Below, in pieces: positions 24,837 to 36,045 of a stretch of DNA of 64,000 bases. Origin of the DNA: Acephala macrosclerotiorum. Lineage: Eukaryota > Ascomycota > Leotiomycetes > Helotiales > Mollisiaceae. The position numbers and the translations under genes were made by a program. A model generated the notes under the pieces. The model had not been told where the DNA came from, ran no database searches, and worked only from the letters and a program-made list of their open reading frames with translations. The stretch is from positions 744,001 to 808,000 of the forward strand of contig MU119206.1 in NCBI GenBank assembly GCA_014904845.1, written 5' to 3'. Position 1 is the stretch's first letter, and each line of letters opens with the position of its first letter.

Positions 24837-26221
24837 ATGACTATGGATCTCGAAGGCACGATACTGGTCACTGGTGCGGCGGGCGGGATTGGTACTGGCG
24901 TAAGCACCCACCCCTTTTTCTCTTTCAGGACTTTCGAATCGCCCTCTCAGCCTTACGTTTCTATCATCTTTACTTCCCTTGCGATTGAATGCGTATTCAT
25001 AAGTTTTCATGTTAGGCCTCAGTCTTTTTTATCTTTCTATGGGAGGGAGTCTTGCAAGTAAGAAGCGCTAACAATATTTCCAAGTGGATTCACGAACATC
25101 TCAAATCGCCACAAGCCCTCACACACTACACAATCTTCGTCATTCATCCTTCTGCTCCAGGCCAATTAAAGCAAATTCTTGAGAAGGAAGCGCCGGAAGA
25201 GTGCAAGTATGAGATAGTGGAGCTAGATCTCTCGTCCCAAGTAGCGATCAAGAACTACATCACCACCCTCAAATCTCGAATCGAGAAAAAGGAGATCCCT
25301 ATGATACGACTCTTACTCCTTATAGCGGGAGCTATGTTTCTCGACCCGGTAGCTTCAGGCGGAGTAGGATTCACATCTGAAGGCCTTGAGAAGTCATTCG
25401 CAGTGAACTATGTTGCGAATGTTCTTTTGATCCTGAACTTGATGGGAAGCATGGATGAGAGAGGAGCACGTATTTTGTGGTTGGCGAGCACAAGCCATGA
25501 TCCGAATCTCTTGAGTAGTTCGGGTGCTTTCCCGAAGCCTGAGATGAGGATTATTTTGAAAGGGGACGGGGCGGAGGTGGGGGATGTTGAGGTGAGTTTG
25601 ATCATCCTTTGGTACACTTTTTAGTCATATCCTCTTGTCCCTCTTATTCTCCCTCCTTGAGCTTAATCATATGGATATGTCCAAGTCAGGGAAGAGTACT
25701 GAAAGCTGACAACAAAACCAAAACAGAGGCTCGCAAAAGCAACCGACAAGATCTCAAAAGGTGATGAATTCCCCGCCGCAATCCGCCGCTACGGAGCCAG
25801 CAAATTCTGCATGACGATGTTCACCTACGCCCTCCACCGTCGTCTGTCCTCCCCCACTTCCCCTTTCCCCAACATCCAAATATTGGCCAACAGTCCCGGC
25901 TGTGTAGGTGGCACAACTTTGACTTCTTCTATGCCGTGGTATATTCGCCTTGTTATGCAATACGTGCTTATTCCTTTGCAAGCTCTGTCTGTGATGATCT
26001 GGAGAAATGGGAGTTTGAGAACGGCGAAGGTTGCGGGTGAGGATTTGATGTGGTGTTGTTGGGATGAGAGTCTAAAAGGGGGGGAGTATGTTGATGGGAG
26101 GGTGGTGAGTGTGAGTAGTGAGGAGAGTCTGGATGTTGGGAAGCAGGAGGTTGTTTGGAAGGGGACAGGGGAACTGCTTGGATTGGGGGCGGAGATGGGG
26201 GTGTTGGGAGACGGTTGCTAA
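24837..26221 (+). CDS. Short-chain dehydrogenase/reductase with C-terminal hydrophobic segment
   Basis: Exons 24837-24899, 25085-25591 and 25727-26221 give 354 aa. The first exon is only 21 codons and holds most of the cofactor motif: ILVTGAAGGIGTG (TGxxxGxG class), rejoined to WIHEHLKSPQ. Other SDR marks: LDLSSQVAIKNYI (acidic residue after the beta strand), LLLIAGAMFLDP in place of the usual NNAG, FAVNYVANVLLILNLM, and the catalytic tyrosine-lysine as YGASKFCMTMF. A hydrophobic stretch (IRLVMQYVLIPLQALSVMIW) near residue 265 suggests membrane attachment, as in retinol-dehydrogenase-like SDRs. Substrate cannot be told. No biosynthetic core gene lies nearby. Confidence 0.86.
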
Positions 26222-26361
26222 TCTTTCTCGAATCGAAATCTTGCGGATGGTGTAGGAAGGTTTTGTAAAGACAGTGCAACCTGGGAATCAACGCTACATG
26301 TTGCAATGTTCCAAAGTAGCTGGGACGTGAAGTTCGGAAAGAGCAGCAATCTTAAAGCGAG
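26222..26361. other. 3' flank of the SDR gene
   Basis: Start of the accessory stretch that runs to the NLR-like locus. No element recognised in this short piece. Confidence 0.3.
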
Positions 26362-27049
26362 CTACATCAGGCCAAGAGCTGGGAAGCGCTTGACAAAGTC
26401 GGCGATGGACCTTTCAATTAAGTCAAAAATCAATGCTATTCCACAAAAGTGTGGTTTGAGCCACCCCTTCAAATATGTGTCGATAGCCCACTGGATTGTA
26501 GCCTCGTCGTAAGCGTTATGGTCCATCTTCGGGTTGAAATTTAGCCATTTTTTCTTCCCTTTGATTTCCTCAATCCTCCCTACCATTACAGCAAGACATG
26601 GTTTCAGTCTCTTGAGCTGACGAGACCTTTTGTCACCTTTCCGTTAAACAATCCTCAGAGCCCCGATTTCGAATTGATATCGTTCTCAAAGACCGCGATC
26701 TCCCACGTATTCCTCCAGTGTCCATGCGCATGGATGCTTAAATTTCTGCTGGCGGTCCGAGTCTGGTGTCTAGTAGGCCTGGCACTGACGCTCGTTCGTA
26801 TGAGACCGAGAACTTCGATATCTCGTGACGAATCATCGCGCCTGTGGCTCGACGTTCATCACCATCGACCCATCCCCAGTGATAGTTCACAAATTCTGCT
26901 AGTTCATCAAAGTTGTAGCGCTCTTCTAGGGTGGTTGACCACCTTTTATCGGCGAACCGGCACAGAAATCGGAGGTACTCTTTGTACCTCTCCTCAAAGT
27001 GCTTAATTCCTGCGCCGCCGCTCATTATGATCATTGAATTTGGAGACAA
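26362..27049 (-). CDS. Uncertain hypothetical gene (two coding-like segments)
   Basis: Two minus-strand segments read like protein: 26738-27049 (begins MSPNSMIIMSGGAGIKHFEE, contains FDELAEFVNYHWGWVDGDE) and 26362-26586 or slightly longer (contains WLNFNPKMDHNAYDEATIQW and GLM at the end). About 150 bp with stops separates them, so an intron or decay is needed. No family recognised. It may be an orphan gene or a fragment; boundaries are approximate. Confidence 0.3.
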
Positions 27050-27480
27050 GAAGTGCTAGGGAATAGGTTTGACAGTCAATGCTTATCGTTGTAAGCTCTT
27101 ACCAGGGAAGTATAATGTGGACAACGTTGAGTGTGCGAAGCGAAATGTGGTAGACAACTGAAATGATTGCAATTAGCAACTTGAATCGTGACCCTTGAAC
27201 TTTTTCTGATCCCTTGAGAAAAGGGGAGGAAGAAGAAAACTAATGGTACATCTACTATTTATAGTATTTCGATGAGTTGTTCTGAATCACAAAAGCATTC
27301 AATTCCTCGAATCAGACTTCACTACGTTGAAACAAAGTGCTGTGAATCATGCGTGACGCTTCAACAGCCTCGGAGAAACTCATCACACTTCGTACTTGCG
27401 GTCTCAATACCAATGCAAATTCTCCGCCCTCAGAGTCTACTCCTTGTAAGGAATACGTTCATTTTAAATTTTAAATTCAC

Positions 27481-28570
27481 TTACTGCCGGCCAGTGCAAA
27501 AAGACAAGCATTTAACCAGTAACTCCACCATTATCGCAATGGTAAATACGAAAATAAAACTCAAGGATCCAATATCCGCAGCTCTTTCAATCCCCCAACC
27601 TTGCCTGGACTTTTTGGTGCTCGCTTTACGTGAACAAGGAGGTGGTTTGGCCAAAACCTGTAGACTTGATTGTTTGCGGTATCTCGACCTTGCCTCACCT
27701 CTCCGATTGTCCTTGACAGGCTGGGAGATTAAAAAAGTCAAACATATAATTCAATCTTGATATGCTGGATCAGTTTCCAGAGGCTCGGATTCTCCTGGTT
27801 GTATCCCAGAGTTCACCTGCAGTCTCTCGTCCATTAAACTCGTCTTCAGTATCCTCGCCGAGATAGGAATCTCATCTTTCCCAAACTCAAGGCTGCGTAA
27901 TGCCCTCTCTTCCACTTCGTGAAAACGCTGGGCAGAGTTGAATGCCCATTCTGCAAGACGTTTGTCCAATAGGTCACCGTTGGTCAATCTCCTAGTATCG
28001 TTGTATATCTGAGGCTGTTAAAATATCATTCATGACTCGCAGCACCTTATACAGTATCAACGTATTGAGAGAATTATTTGAGGCACTAAAACGCCTTTGT
28101 TATTCGGTGAAAGAGTAGAATCTCCAAACTATGATTGTGATTTAGAATGGAAAATTTTCACCACTAAGCTCTCACCGCACGGACCACATGGTGCGTAATG
28201 CTCCGAAACGCAGTTCTCAACCTCTTTGCAAAGAAGCAGTATGATCCTTCTGACTCTCCAATTCCACCTCCATACCCCTATTCGTCCAACTTCCTTTCCA
28301 GATATCCAGCATTGTAACCCTGAGTTTGATATGTACAATATCACTTGGACGCTCTCTGTACAGCGCTTCGTCCGCTTCCATTATCAGTTTGAATGCACCT
28401 CTGATTCCTCGTTGCATGCCAAAAAGGAAAAACATCCAAGAAGAACCTAGAAGCAATACAACGAGTCCGATGATAGTAGGAGGGAATGCTTCTGCCATTG
28501 GTGATGATATTTTATCGCAAGATAACGGCTGCGTGGAGTTCTGGTACGACAAAGTGTTGTTGAAGGCCAT
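27481..28570 (-). CDS. Candidate orphan membrane protein, splicing unresolved
   Basis: Minus strand. The first segment starts at the ATG at 28570 (MAFNNTLSYQNSTQPLSCDK). It carries a transmembrane helix (TIIGLVVLLLGSSWMFFLFG) and continues to about 28290 or 28217. A possible microexon encodes EVENCVSEHYAPCGPC. The next segment begins after an acceptor at 28015 (PQIYNDTRRLTNGDLLDKRL) and has a good donor at 27816. A 96-bp intron leads to the segment 27720-27481, with basic residues and a second helix (SLSFIFVFTIAIMVELLVK). The phases of the middle junction do not close with any single model I tried, so the gene may be misread or decayed. No family recognised. Confidence 0.35.
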
Positions 28571-28669
28571 TTCGAGTGATTTCGGCTGGTTGAGGTGATT
28601 GCAAAGCTTGTGCTGGACCGAGGGTGCTGCAAGATCGCGAGCTGGTGGAGTGAAATTGTTTGTATCTTT

Positions 28670-28782
28670 TTGATGATGATGATGATATGATTGAAAGATG
28701 AATTGATTGAAAGATGAATTGATTGAAAGATGAATTGATTGAAAGATGAATTGATTGAAAGATGAATTGATTGAAAGATGAA
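28670..28782. repeat. 16-bp minisatellite and GAT microsatellite abutting assembly gap
   Basis: A short (GAT)n run (about 28670-28687) is followed by about six head-to-tail copies of the 16-mer GATTGAAAGATGAATT from 28689 to 28782. The array runs straight into the run of N, so its true length is unknown. Confidence 0.95.
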
Positions 28783-28962
28783 NNNNNNNNNNNNNNNNNN
28801 NNNNNNNNNNNNNNNNNNNNNNNNNNNNNNNNNNNNNNNNNNNNNNNNNNNNNNNNNNNNNNNNNNNNNNNNNNNNNNNNNNNNNNNNNNNNNNNNNNNN
28901 NNNNNNNNNNNNNNNNNNNNNNNNNNNNNNNNNNNNNNNNNNNNNNNNNNNNNNNNNNNNNN
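28783..28962. other. Assembly gap (180 N)
   Basis: 180 undetermined bases directly after a tandem array, most likely an unresolved expansion of the repeat. Any open frame drawn across it is meaningless. Confidence 0.99.
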
Positions 28963-29097
28963 AGGTGATGTTTTATCCTATTAGGTTAAGGGTAAGACAC
29001 AGTGGCGCACACTAAAGTTAGCGTGGTCTAATACTTATGGGCTGTACCTCCGTAGTCAAGCGGTTATGTGTTGCTTTTCCTTTTCCGGCTAGAACAC

Positions 29098-29828
29098 TCA
29101 AGAATGACACTTCTTCTTCTCATCACTGCAAAAACAGTAAACTTTGGAGGGAGCAGTAGCATTATTCCAGTTTCGATTTATCACACATTCTAAACTGTAT
29201 CTCCTTGAGGCACTTTCCCGCAAATAAGCAGGGCAGGCCCTTGCGTTGTCGCGTTTTTGCATTTCAGCTTCTATGTTGTCTATCTCAACCACATCACGAT
29301 TTTCAAAATCAATCTCAGTCTGAAGCGATGGAAGACCTATTTTACTTCTCATAATGTCTGTTGGAAAGATTTTCTGCTTCGTTGGCACAATGTATCTCAG
29401 TGCCATCACGATGGCTCTGAATAGTTGCATCGCCCACCAAACTAAGACTCTGAAGCACTGGAGTTTTGGTTACTCGACGACAATTGTAAGTTCCCAATGA
29501 GTACTCTCACTATGTGCGAGCTTTGATATCCATAGTGGGCTCTTGGATTCCTGTATGCAGGATCGTGGCTGGCAACTGCTATATACGACGCATCGTATTG
29601 GATGCCGTCTCGTTGTGGCCAACCTGGACTTGTCTGGTTGGAATGATTAATCACGGTATAGTGAAACGAGGGAAAGATACTCTCTATTATGAGCATAGGA
29701 AGGGAAAATGGGCACTTGCGGTGATGGACACTCTTTTGGTGCTTTTTAGTTTGTTGTTACTCTGCCTTGATTCTCTAGGACTTGTGAGAGATGAAGGGGG
29801 ACGGAAACGGACTTTAGTGAGGTCTTAA
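29098..29828. other. Unassigned coding-like segments
   Basis: On the minus strand, 29098-29430 is open for 110 codons (contains GLPSLQTEIDFENRDVVEID and a Cys-containing basic end). On the plus strand, 29514-29828 is open for 104 codons with a hydrophobic helix (LAVMDTLLVLFSLLLLCLDS). Neither has a family motif or a clear gene model. They may be ends of orphan membrane proteins like the one at 27.5-28.6 kb. Confidence 0.25.
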
Positions 29829-30922
29829 TCTGTGTCGCTTCTAACGCGGTTAGTCAGTATCGCCGCTCTACTCAGGCGCTACTCACCCCCTCACCCGCTA
29901 CTCGGGTCGCTCAGTCACATTCCTGCTCTCCCTTCTAGTGAACAGTCATGATTTACTGACTATCCGGTTCTGCCGTGCGAAAGTGTCAATTCTTCCGACT
30001 GTGTTCGGGGTACTAAATCGGCACCCTTGAGCCTAAATAGGACCCCGCCGGCCCTATTCTGCACCCTCTGCTGCATGCGGACGGTTATCCCGTTGCTGCG
30101 AGTTCTAACGTCGCAAAGACCAAGAAGCCGAGGAATACCAAATCTCAATTGCTGGAGATCCCTGCAATATAGCGGTCACATCGCTAAATTACAGGCTCTA
30201 GATTGCCAAATTTGTGAGCAACACGCTGAACAGGGGATTTCGTGCTAAATATCGCAAGCGAATTCTCCACTTGTAGGTCCAGATTCTCTTGGCAGAAATA
30301 TGTGGTGTCTTTGCCGACCAGCGTGTTGATAGATATGAGAGTCCTATTGATTCGCTTGGATTCAATTTGCCGGTGATGCACCAAAGGATAGGGGACGGCT
30401 GAGCAGCTGAGGCATGCCACACTAATGCACACATGCGACTACCCCCGGCTCCCCGGTTCTGCTCAGCTCCGGATGAAAAACTTGAAGGCCCTTATCGAGA
30501 GCATCGCTGTCACCCAGTGATAAGCCATGCGGGAGTACAGAGGTAGTGATGGGGAATGAATACGTTTGTCTGCCACGCTCTCTTATCAATGTTAGAGCAA
30601 TTCAGAGAGCCTCATGGCCTACTCTATTGGATGGACAAATGAGTTGATGATGCTAATCTTTGTAGTTCGTAGTAGGCGCAGAATACCAACACCGCGGCAA
30701 ACATGTTCTATTCCCCCGATTCCCCTTTCAAGGAACGGGTGGCGTGGCTCAGACAAGCGATGACCACCCTGCTGCCTAAAATGGACGAAACCTGCTTATG
30801 ACCAGCATCCATAAATGAGAGATATCAGCGAGTCCGGGAACGTCTTCAGCTTCACTATTACTGTCTTCGCGACAACAGAAGAAAGACATTTCCCCATCGA
30901 GCTTTATAATCTTTGACAAGAT
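29829..30922. other. No gene recognised
   Basis: About 1.1 kb upstream of the NLR-like locus. Base composition is normal. No motif, TIR or repeat could be confirmed. Confidence 0.35.
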
Positions 30923-32263
30923 ATGGAAGCTAGCCAGACTAGCATTCTCCCGGAGACACCGCCGACAAATCTAGCAGCTCCGCCTGAGTTCAGACGGGTT
31001 GGTGTGAACAAAACCAACATTACAACACTCTATGATAGATCATGGCGAGACGGGAAAGATGCCATAGTTGAGTAAGTCCTCATGACGGCTAATTTGTCTA
31101 TCGCATTGTTTACAGTTGCGGCGTACAGTATCATCTTTGTTCATGGGCTCGGTGGTGACCCAGAGACGACGTGGTCCACCTCAAAACCATCAGCTCTTCC
31201 CGTGGATCAACAGACGCTTTCGAGTAGCAGCACGCAGCGTTACCTGAATCGATTCTGGTCGAAATCACAAAGAGCAAAGTCTGCTGTTAATGCAGAGGAT
31301 AGTTCAACACGTGGAAAGCTCGAAACATTCTGGCCGGCTGAATTTCTTCCAGCTGCGTTTCCCTGTGCTCGTATTCTCACCTGGGGATACGACTCAAAAG
31401 TAACCCACTTCTTTTCAGGCGCTGTGGACCAGGGTAACTATTACTCTCACGCGAAAGATTTACTCTATGATGTCAATGATACTAGGGCAAACAATGGTGT
31501 AAGCTCTCTAAACAAAAGCCAAGATGCCCTAATAGTTGCTTACTTACTTTCGCATAGCGGAAGAGACCTATTGTCTGGATCGCCCACAGCTTGGGAGGCA
31601 TCATTTTGAAAGAGGTTAGTTAGCATGCCAAATCACAACGAAATAGAGAGTAGCTCATTTGACAGGCCCTTCTTCGTGCACAATCAGGTTTGGGAGATAA
31701 TTCGTCTGGTTCACTAAAGGATATATGCGAATCAACCAAAAAAGTTCTATTTCTTGGTACACCGCATCGCGGAAGCTCCATAGCGTCGTGGGGTACGATT
31801 GCTGAGCGACTTGTTAGAGCTGCCGGTTTCGATACGAATCCTGTGATCTTAAAACAGCTTACGCACCACAGTCCAGACTTAGGGAACCTCAACGAACGAT
31901 TCATCAGCCTCTGGAGGAGTCGAAATTTTGACGTCATAACATTTCAGGAGGCGAGGGGAATGGAAGGCATAAACGGTCTTAACGGCAAGGTAATTTGATA
32001 GGATATTTCATTTCACTCCACAAAAACGATATCCGCCGACAAATACAAAGGTTGTAGAGGATTTTTCTTCTACTATTGCAGATGAACCACAAAGGACTAT
32101 TCCAGGAAATCACAGAGATATGTGTAAATTTTCGAGCATACATGATACTGGTTATCGCCGCATTGAAGCAGAAGTGCGTGCGGGTCTTCTCCAGATCCAG
32201 GACATGGCAGGAGAGGTGGCGTCGGCGCAAGCAGGAAGTTCGTCCACATTTCCGTCACAGTAA
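30923..32263 (+). CDS. SesB-type alpha/beta hydrolase module (NLR-like N-terminal effector)
   Basis: Exons 30923-31071, 31129-31498, 31558-31614, 31666-31989 and 32051-32263, giving 370 aa if it ends at TAA 32261. All introns are 51-61 bp and every join restores a conserved motif: AIV|DIIFVHGLGGDPETTW, ANNG|RKRPIVWIAHSLGGIILK, E|ALLRAQSG, LNGK|VVEDFSS. The nucleophile elbow is AHSLGG; FLGTPHRGSS follows. This is the lipase-like domain that heads many fungal NOD-like receptors (SesB class; role in heterokaryon/allorecognition known for relatives). Directly downstream, instead of a NACHT or NB-ARC domain, comes an ankyrin array. A GTAAAT donor at 32260 overlaps the stop, so this may be only the first part of a single hydrolase-ankyrin protein. 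I could not find a phase-correct join. Confidence 0.85.
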
Positions 32264-32503
32264 ATTTTATATCGCTGAAGAGCTAGATTTCCTTGGCAAG
32301 ACTAACCATGAAATCTTCATGGTCCAAGACAAAAGATGTCTTCCTTAATTTTAGAATTTGCGTGTTGTCGTCTCTTCACACTAGATTTGCTTTCACAGAG
32401 TTTCAGATATCCGCCTTTTATTTCATCCAGCGGCTTTGTAAATGACACGTTTATATTCCACCAAAATTGCGAATTTATTTATCTAAGGTCAGATCTCTGA
32501 CAG

Positions 32504-35371
32504 TTTACAGGAGTTAATTATGATCCCCTGCACGAACCACAGACCCTAGGGACTGGGCAACTTCAACACCTCAGTCTCTTAGAGAACCTGATGCCAGACA
32601 CCTCGATTTTTGGGAATCAGTTTTTCCTCCACGATGCAATCATGAAGGGAGACGAACTAGCTGTCCGCAAATTGCTGGTGATGGGAGTGAAGATAGACGA
32701 AGAAAAACAGCTCTTCGAAACAAATTTGAGCCTAGCTGTTAGTAGCGGTAAGGATGAAATTATCGATTTATTATTGGATCATGGTGCCAATATCGAGAGA
32801 AGACGCCCTTACTCCATGGAAACGCCATTGATAGAGGCAACACAATTGAGATCCCACGCAATAGTAAAATTGCTGCTCCAGCGAGGGGCTGACAGCCAGT
32901 CAACGGATAGGAGAGGATATTCATCATTACATGTCGCTTGTGAATGCGGTGATGAGGACCTGGTGGAATTACTGCTTCAACACAGATCCAGTATTGAGCA
33001 GAGGTGCCTCAATTCGATGGACACGCCACTACTTCTTGCCACAAGATCGGGGCAATGCGCCATAGTTGATTTGCTGATTCAACGAGGGGCAATGATCGAG
33101 GCAGCCGATTCTGAGGGGAAAACACCGTTGCATCTCGTTGCTGAACTTTGGGACAACAAGATTGCCAAGTTATTGTTGAAAGCCGGTGCTAACCCTGAGG
33201 CAAGGGAGTCGACGCGGAAGAGAACTCCGCTACATTATGCAGCTGAGAAAGGAAATTTATCTGTGGCCAGGGATCTGTTGCGAAGTAAAGCTCACATCGA
33301 CGCTCAAGATGGTGAATTTGGTACAACCGCCTTGCATCTCGCAGCCGAACTTGGTCACACAGATATTGTTAGTCTCTTGATCTCGAAAGGAGCTGCTGTT
33401 GGTATTCCTCGTCATAACAGTCGCATAACGCCTTTGCATCTGGCATCAGAGAACGGTCATTATGCAGTGGTGAAAATTCTGATAGAGGCGGGGGCTGATG
33501 CCGCAGCAACCCAATACCCCAGTCTGGAGGGCAAAACACCATTACATCTCGCTGCTCAGAACGGCCATCATCTGGTTTTGCGACTACTTTGTCTTGGGGG
33601 TATTGTTGAGAAGAGAGATAATTTTGATGGCAATACACCGCTCCTCCTTGCCGCCCTCGGGGGCCACACTCACGCAGCGAAAGTCCTATTGGAGGAAAAT
33701 GCTGAAATCGAAGCTAGAAACAACAAAGGATCGACGGCACTTCATTTAGCGCTCCAAGAAGGCAACGAGGAACTCGCCATACTGCTTCTCAATGAGGGGG
33801 CAAGCACGAAGTGGCCAGGTGTCGCCGTATCATCCATACAATACGCAGCTTTTGGTGGCCAAATCTCTGTGGTACAGAAACTCCTAGAACTAGGTGTTGA
33901 TATTCAAGACGCCGGTGAACATGGGGAGCCAGCATTAATCTGTGCTGCTTCAGCAGGTCATACAGCAATTGTCTCACTGCTGCTTTCAAACAAAGCTGAA
34001 TTGGACTCGCAGAATGGTGCTGGATGCACAGCCCTGCATCAAGCGTCACGCAATGGCCACGGAGATACAGTGCGTCTCCTCCTGGCGAAAGGCGCCGATT
34101 TCAAGCTCAGTGACAACATGGGAAGAACTGCACTCCACGAAGCAGCGTCACGGGGTCATGAAAATGTCGTGAGACTTCTCATTGGCAAAGGAGCTGACTG
34201 CACCGCAACCGATGCAGATTTCGTCACACCTCTTCATTTAGTTGCTGTGTCCGGCCACGATAATATCATGCACTTATTGATTGAAGCAGGTGCAGCCATC
34301 GATGCGGTGGCTTCCGGACGACGAACCCCTCTTTTTTTTGCTTGTATAAATGGCCACGAGTCCACAGCAAGAGCATTACTTGTAATGGGAGCTCAAGTTG
34401 CAGGGCCAGAAATTGCACCACCTCTAACAGCAGCCGCAATGGGAGATCATTTGGGAATCATTGATCTATTGCAGAGTCATCGGGGTGTTGATGGTGCAAT
34501 TGGTGAAGTGGAAGCGCTGATTGGGGCAGCATATCGCGGTCACGCATTGGCGATCAAGAAATTGCTGCGTTGGGGAGGACTCGATATCAACTCACCCGGA
34601 CCTGGAGGGGCCTCTGCTTTGCACTTTGCAGCTGCCAATGGACACGACTTTGCCATACAAGCGCTTTTAAGGGAGGGTGCCGATGCCGACCAGCGCTCTG
34701 ACATGGATTGGCTACCGATTCACGGAGCAGCCCTTAATGGCCACGCATCAGCTATAAGGACGTTGTTGAATGCTGGGAGCGACGTCGAATGTTTGCAGGA
34801 TTTTTTCAAGGAGGACCTTTCAAGTATTCGACGATCTGATCGAGAGGGTCTGGTGCACTTGTTTGTCCAATTCGCAAGGGCTACAAAACGATTTTACGCT
34901 ACAATCAAGGATGGTGATATAGCCAGGGTTCGCGAGCAGGCCACAACCACAGCAACAGTCCATATGAGAGACGGGAATGGCAACACTGCATTACACGTGG
35001 CTATCGAGTGCAATTGCACAGAAGTTATCCCGATCTTGTGCGATGCCGGTACCGGCGTAGACACGAAAAATTATTTGGGGCGAACGGCGTTATTTGAAGC
35101 TGTTCTAAAACGTAACGTTGAGGCTCAACGCCTCTTGCTGCAATATGGATCTGATATAAACTTAAAGGATCACTGTGGGCGTACGGCACTCCATGCCGCT
35201 GTTATGACTGGGCAAGAAGTTTCCGTCAAGATTCTCGTTGAAGCAGGCGCTGATACTAGTATCAAGGACAATTCGAATCAAATGAGCCCACTTCAATATG
35301 CAGAAGTACCAGGGTATGAGGCAATTCTTCCATTGCTCAGAAAAGATCTCGAGGAGTGTATCAAAGAATAA
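32504..35371 (+). CDS. Ankyrin-repeat protein (about 25 repeats), NLR-like C-terminal sensor
   Basis: Uninterrupted frame. The ATG at 32591 gives 926 aa; the same frame is open back to 32504, behind an acceptor-like CAG (VNYDPLHEPQTLGTGQLQHL), hinting at an upstream exon. About 25 ankyrin repeats tile almost the whole protein with the TPLHLAAxxGHxxIVxLLL consensus, for example KTPLHLAAQNGHHLVLRLL and TALHEAASRGHENVVRLLIG. One non-repeat insert lies near residues 745-800 (DREGLVHLFVQFARATKRFY). Repeats are diverged from each other, so this is not a recent expansion. In fungal NLRs, ankyrin arrays form the variable recognition end. Here no P-loop or NACHT sequence lies between the hydrolase and the array. 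The frame is intact although the locus is 0.7 kb from the AT-rich block. Confidence 0.92.
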   Translation, partial: FTGVNYDPLHEPQTLGTGQLQHLSLLENLMPDTSIFGNQFFLHDAIMKGDELAVRKLLVMGVKIDEEKQLFETNLSLAVSSGKDEIIDLLLDHGANIERRRPYSMETPLIEATQLRSHAIVKLLLQRGADSQSTDRRGYSSLHVACECGDEDLVELLLQHRSSIEQRCLNSMDTPLLLATRSGQCAIVDLLIQRGAMIEAADSEGKTPLHLVAELWDNKIAKLLLKAGANPEARESTRKRTPLHYAAEKGNLSVARDLLRSKAHIDAQDGEFGTTALHLAAELGHTDIVSLLISKGAAVGIPRHNSRITPLHLASENGHYAVVKILIEAGADAAATQYPSLEGKTPLHLAAQNGHHLVLRLLCLGGIVEKRDNFDGNTPLLLAALGGHTHAAKVLLEENAEIEARNNKGSTALHLALQEGNEELAILLLNEGASTKWPGVAVSSIQYAAFGGQISVVQKLLELGVDIQDAGEHGEPALICAASAGHTAIVSLLLSNKAELDSQNGAGCTALHQASRNGHGDTVRLLLAKGADFKLSDNMGRTALHEAASRGHENVVRLLIGKGADCTATDADFVTPLHLVAVSGHDNIMHLLIEAGAAIDAVASGRRTPLFFACINGHESTARALLVMGAQVAGPEIAPPLTAAAMGDHLGIIDLLQSHRGVDGAIGEVEALIGAAYRGHALAIKKLLRWGGLDINSPGPGGASALHFAAANGHDFAIQALLREGADADQRSDMDWLPIHGAALNGHASAIRTLLNAGSDVECLQDFFKEDLSSIRRSDREGLVHLFVQFARATKRFYATIKDGDIARVREQATTTATVHMRDGNGNTALHVAIECNCTEVIPILCDAGTGVDTKNYLGRTALFEAVLKRNVEAQRLLLQYGSDINLKDHCGRTALHAAVMTGQEVSVKILVEAGADTSIKDNSNQMSPLQYAEVPGYEAILPLLRKDLEECIKE

Positions 35372-36045
35372 GATTGGCCTATGGAGAGACTGTATATAAA
35401 TAAGCGACAGCAACTGTTTTGGAGGAATAGAGAGAATCTCTTCGGCAAGACGGAAGAACCGTTTCCCTGATCGTGTGGTGTCTTCAATGGTAGATTCGTT
35501 TCGGGGAACACAGATATGAATATTAGAGCAAGCAAGTGAGTGGTCTCCAGAGCTTAGAGCAGTTAGGGAAGTAGTATTTATGGAGGGAACGGTTTCAGAC
35601 CCCAGATGCTCTTCTAGGTCCCCTCTTGTGTAAATATCTACACGCTTTTATACTCATGTAAAACTCGTGAGTAAGTTCTTGTGTAAGACTATATACCATG
35701 TGAGCGGTCGGGCTTGAAATATGATACCTTAAAGTAGTGTAGGACAACATGGTCCTTTATTTATACTGCAGGCCGGAGCAGTCCGAATTGTAGTACCGCA
35801 ATTGGGATTAATCCGGCCTACAGTAGATATATTTGGCCTAGTAGAATCTAGAGCAGTTTGGAATTTTATACTAAAACTCAGAATACTATGACTGTAATAT
35901 GATCACGTAGTGGGGATTTTCGCTCTGTCTCAGTTTTCTCGGTCACGTGCATTACTCTTCCAATATCTATAATTTTGAAAATTTAAAATTTAAAATTTTA
36001 TAGTGGAACGTCTCTCGTACCTCACGCCGTGCTTTGCCTTTGACG
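35372..36045. other. 3' flank of ankyrin gene, transition to AT-rich block
   Basis: Normal-composition sequence, with GGCCGGAGCAG- and GGCCTAGTAGA-like words near 35770-35850 that may be transposon debris. Composition collapses to almost pure A/T from about 36046. Confidence 0.4.

Noticed and set aside
7304..26221. Secondary-metabolite cluster (ERG26-like enzyme, SDR, Zn2Cys6 regulator)
   Set aside because: No PKS, NRPS, terpene cyclase or P450 nearby, and housekeeping genes are interleaved.
28771..28984. Open frames across the N run
   Set aside because: They consist of undetermined bases.
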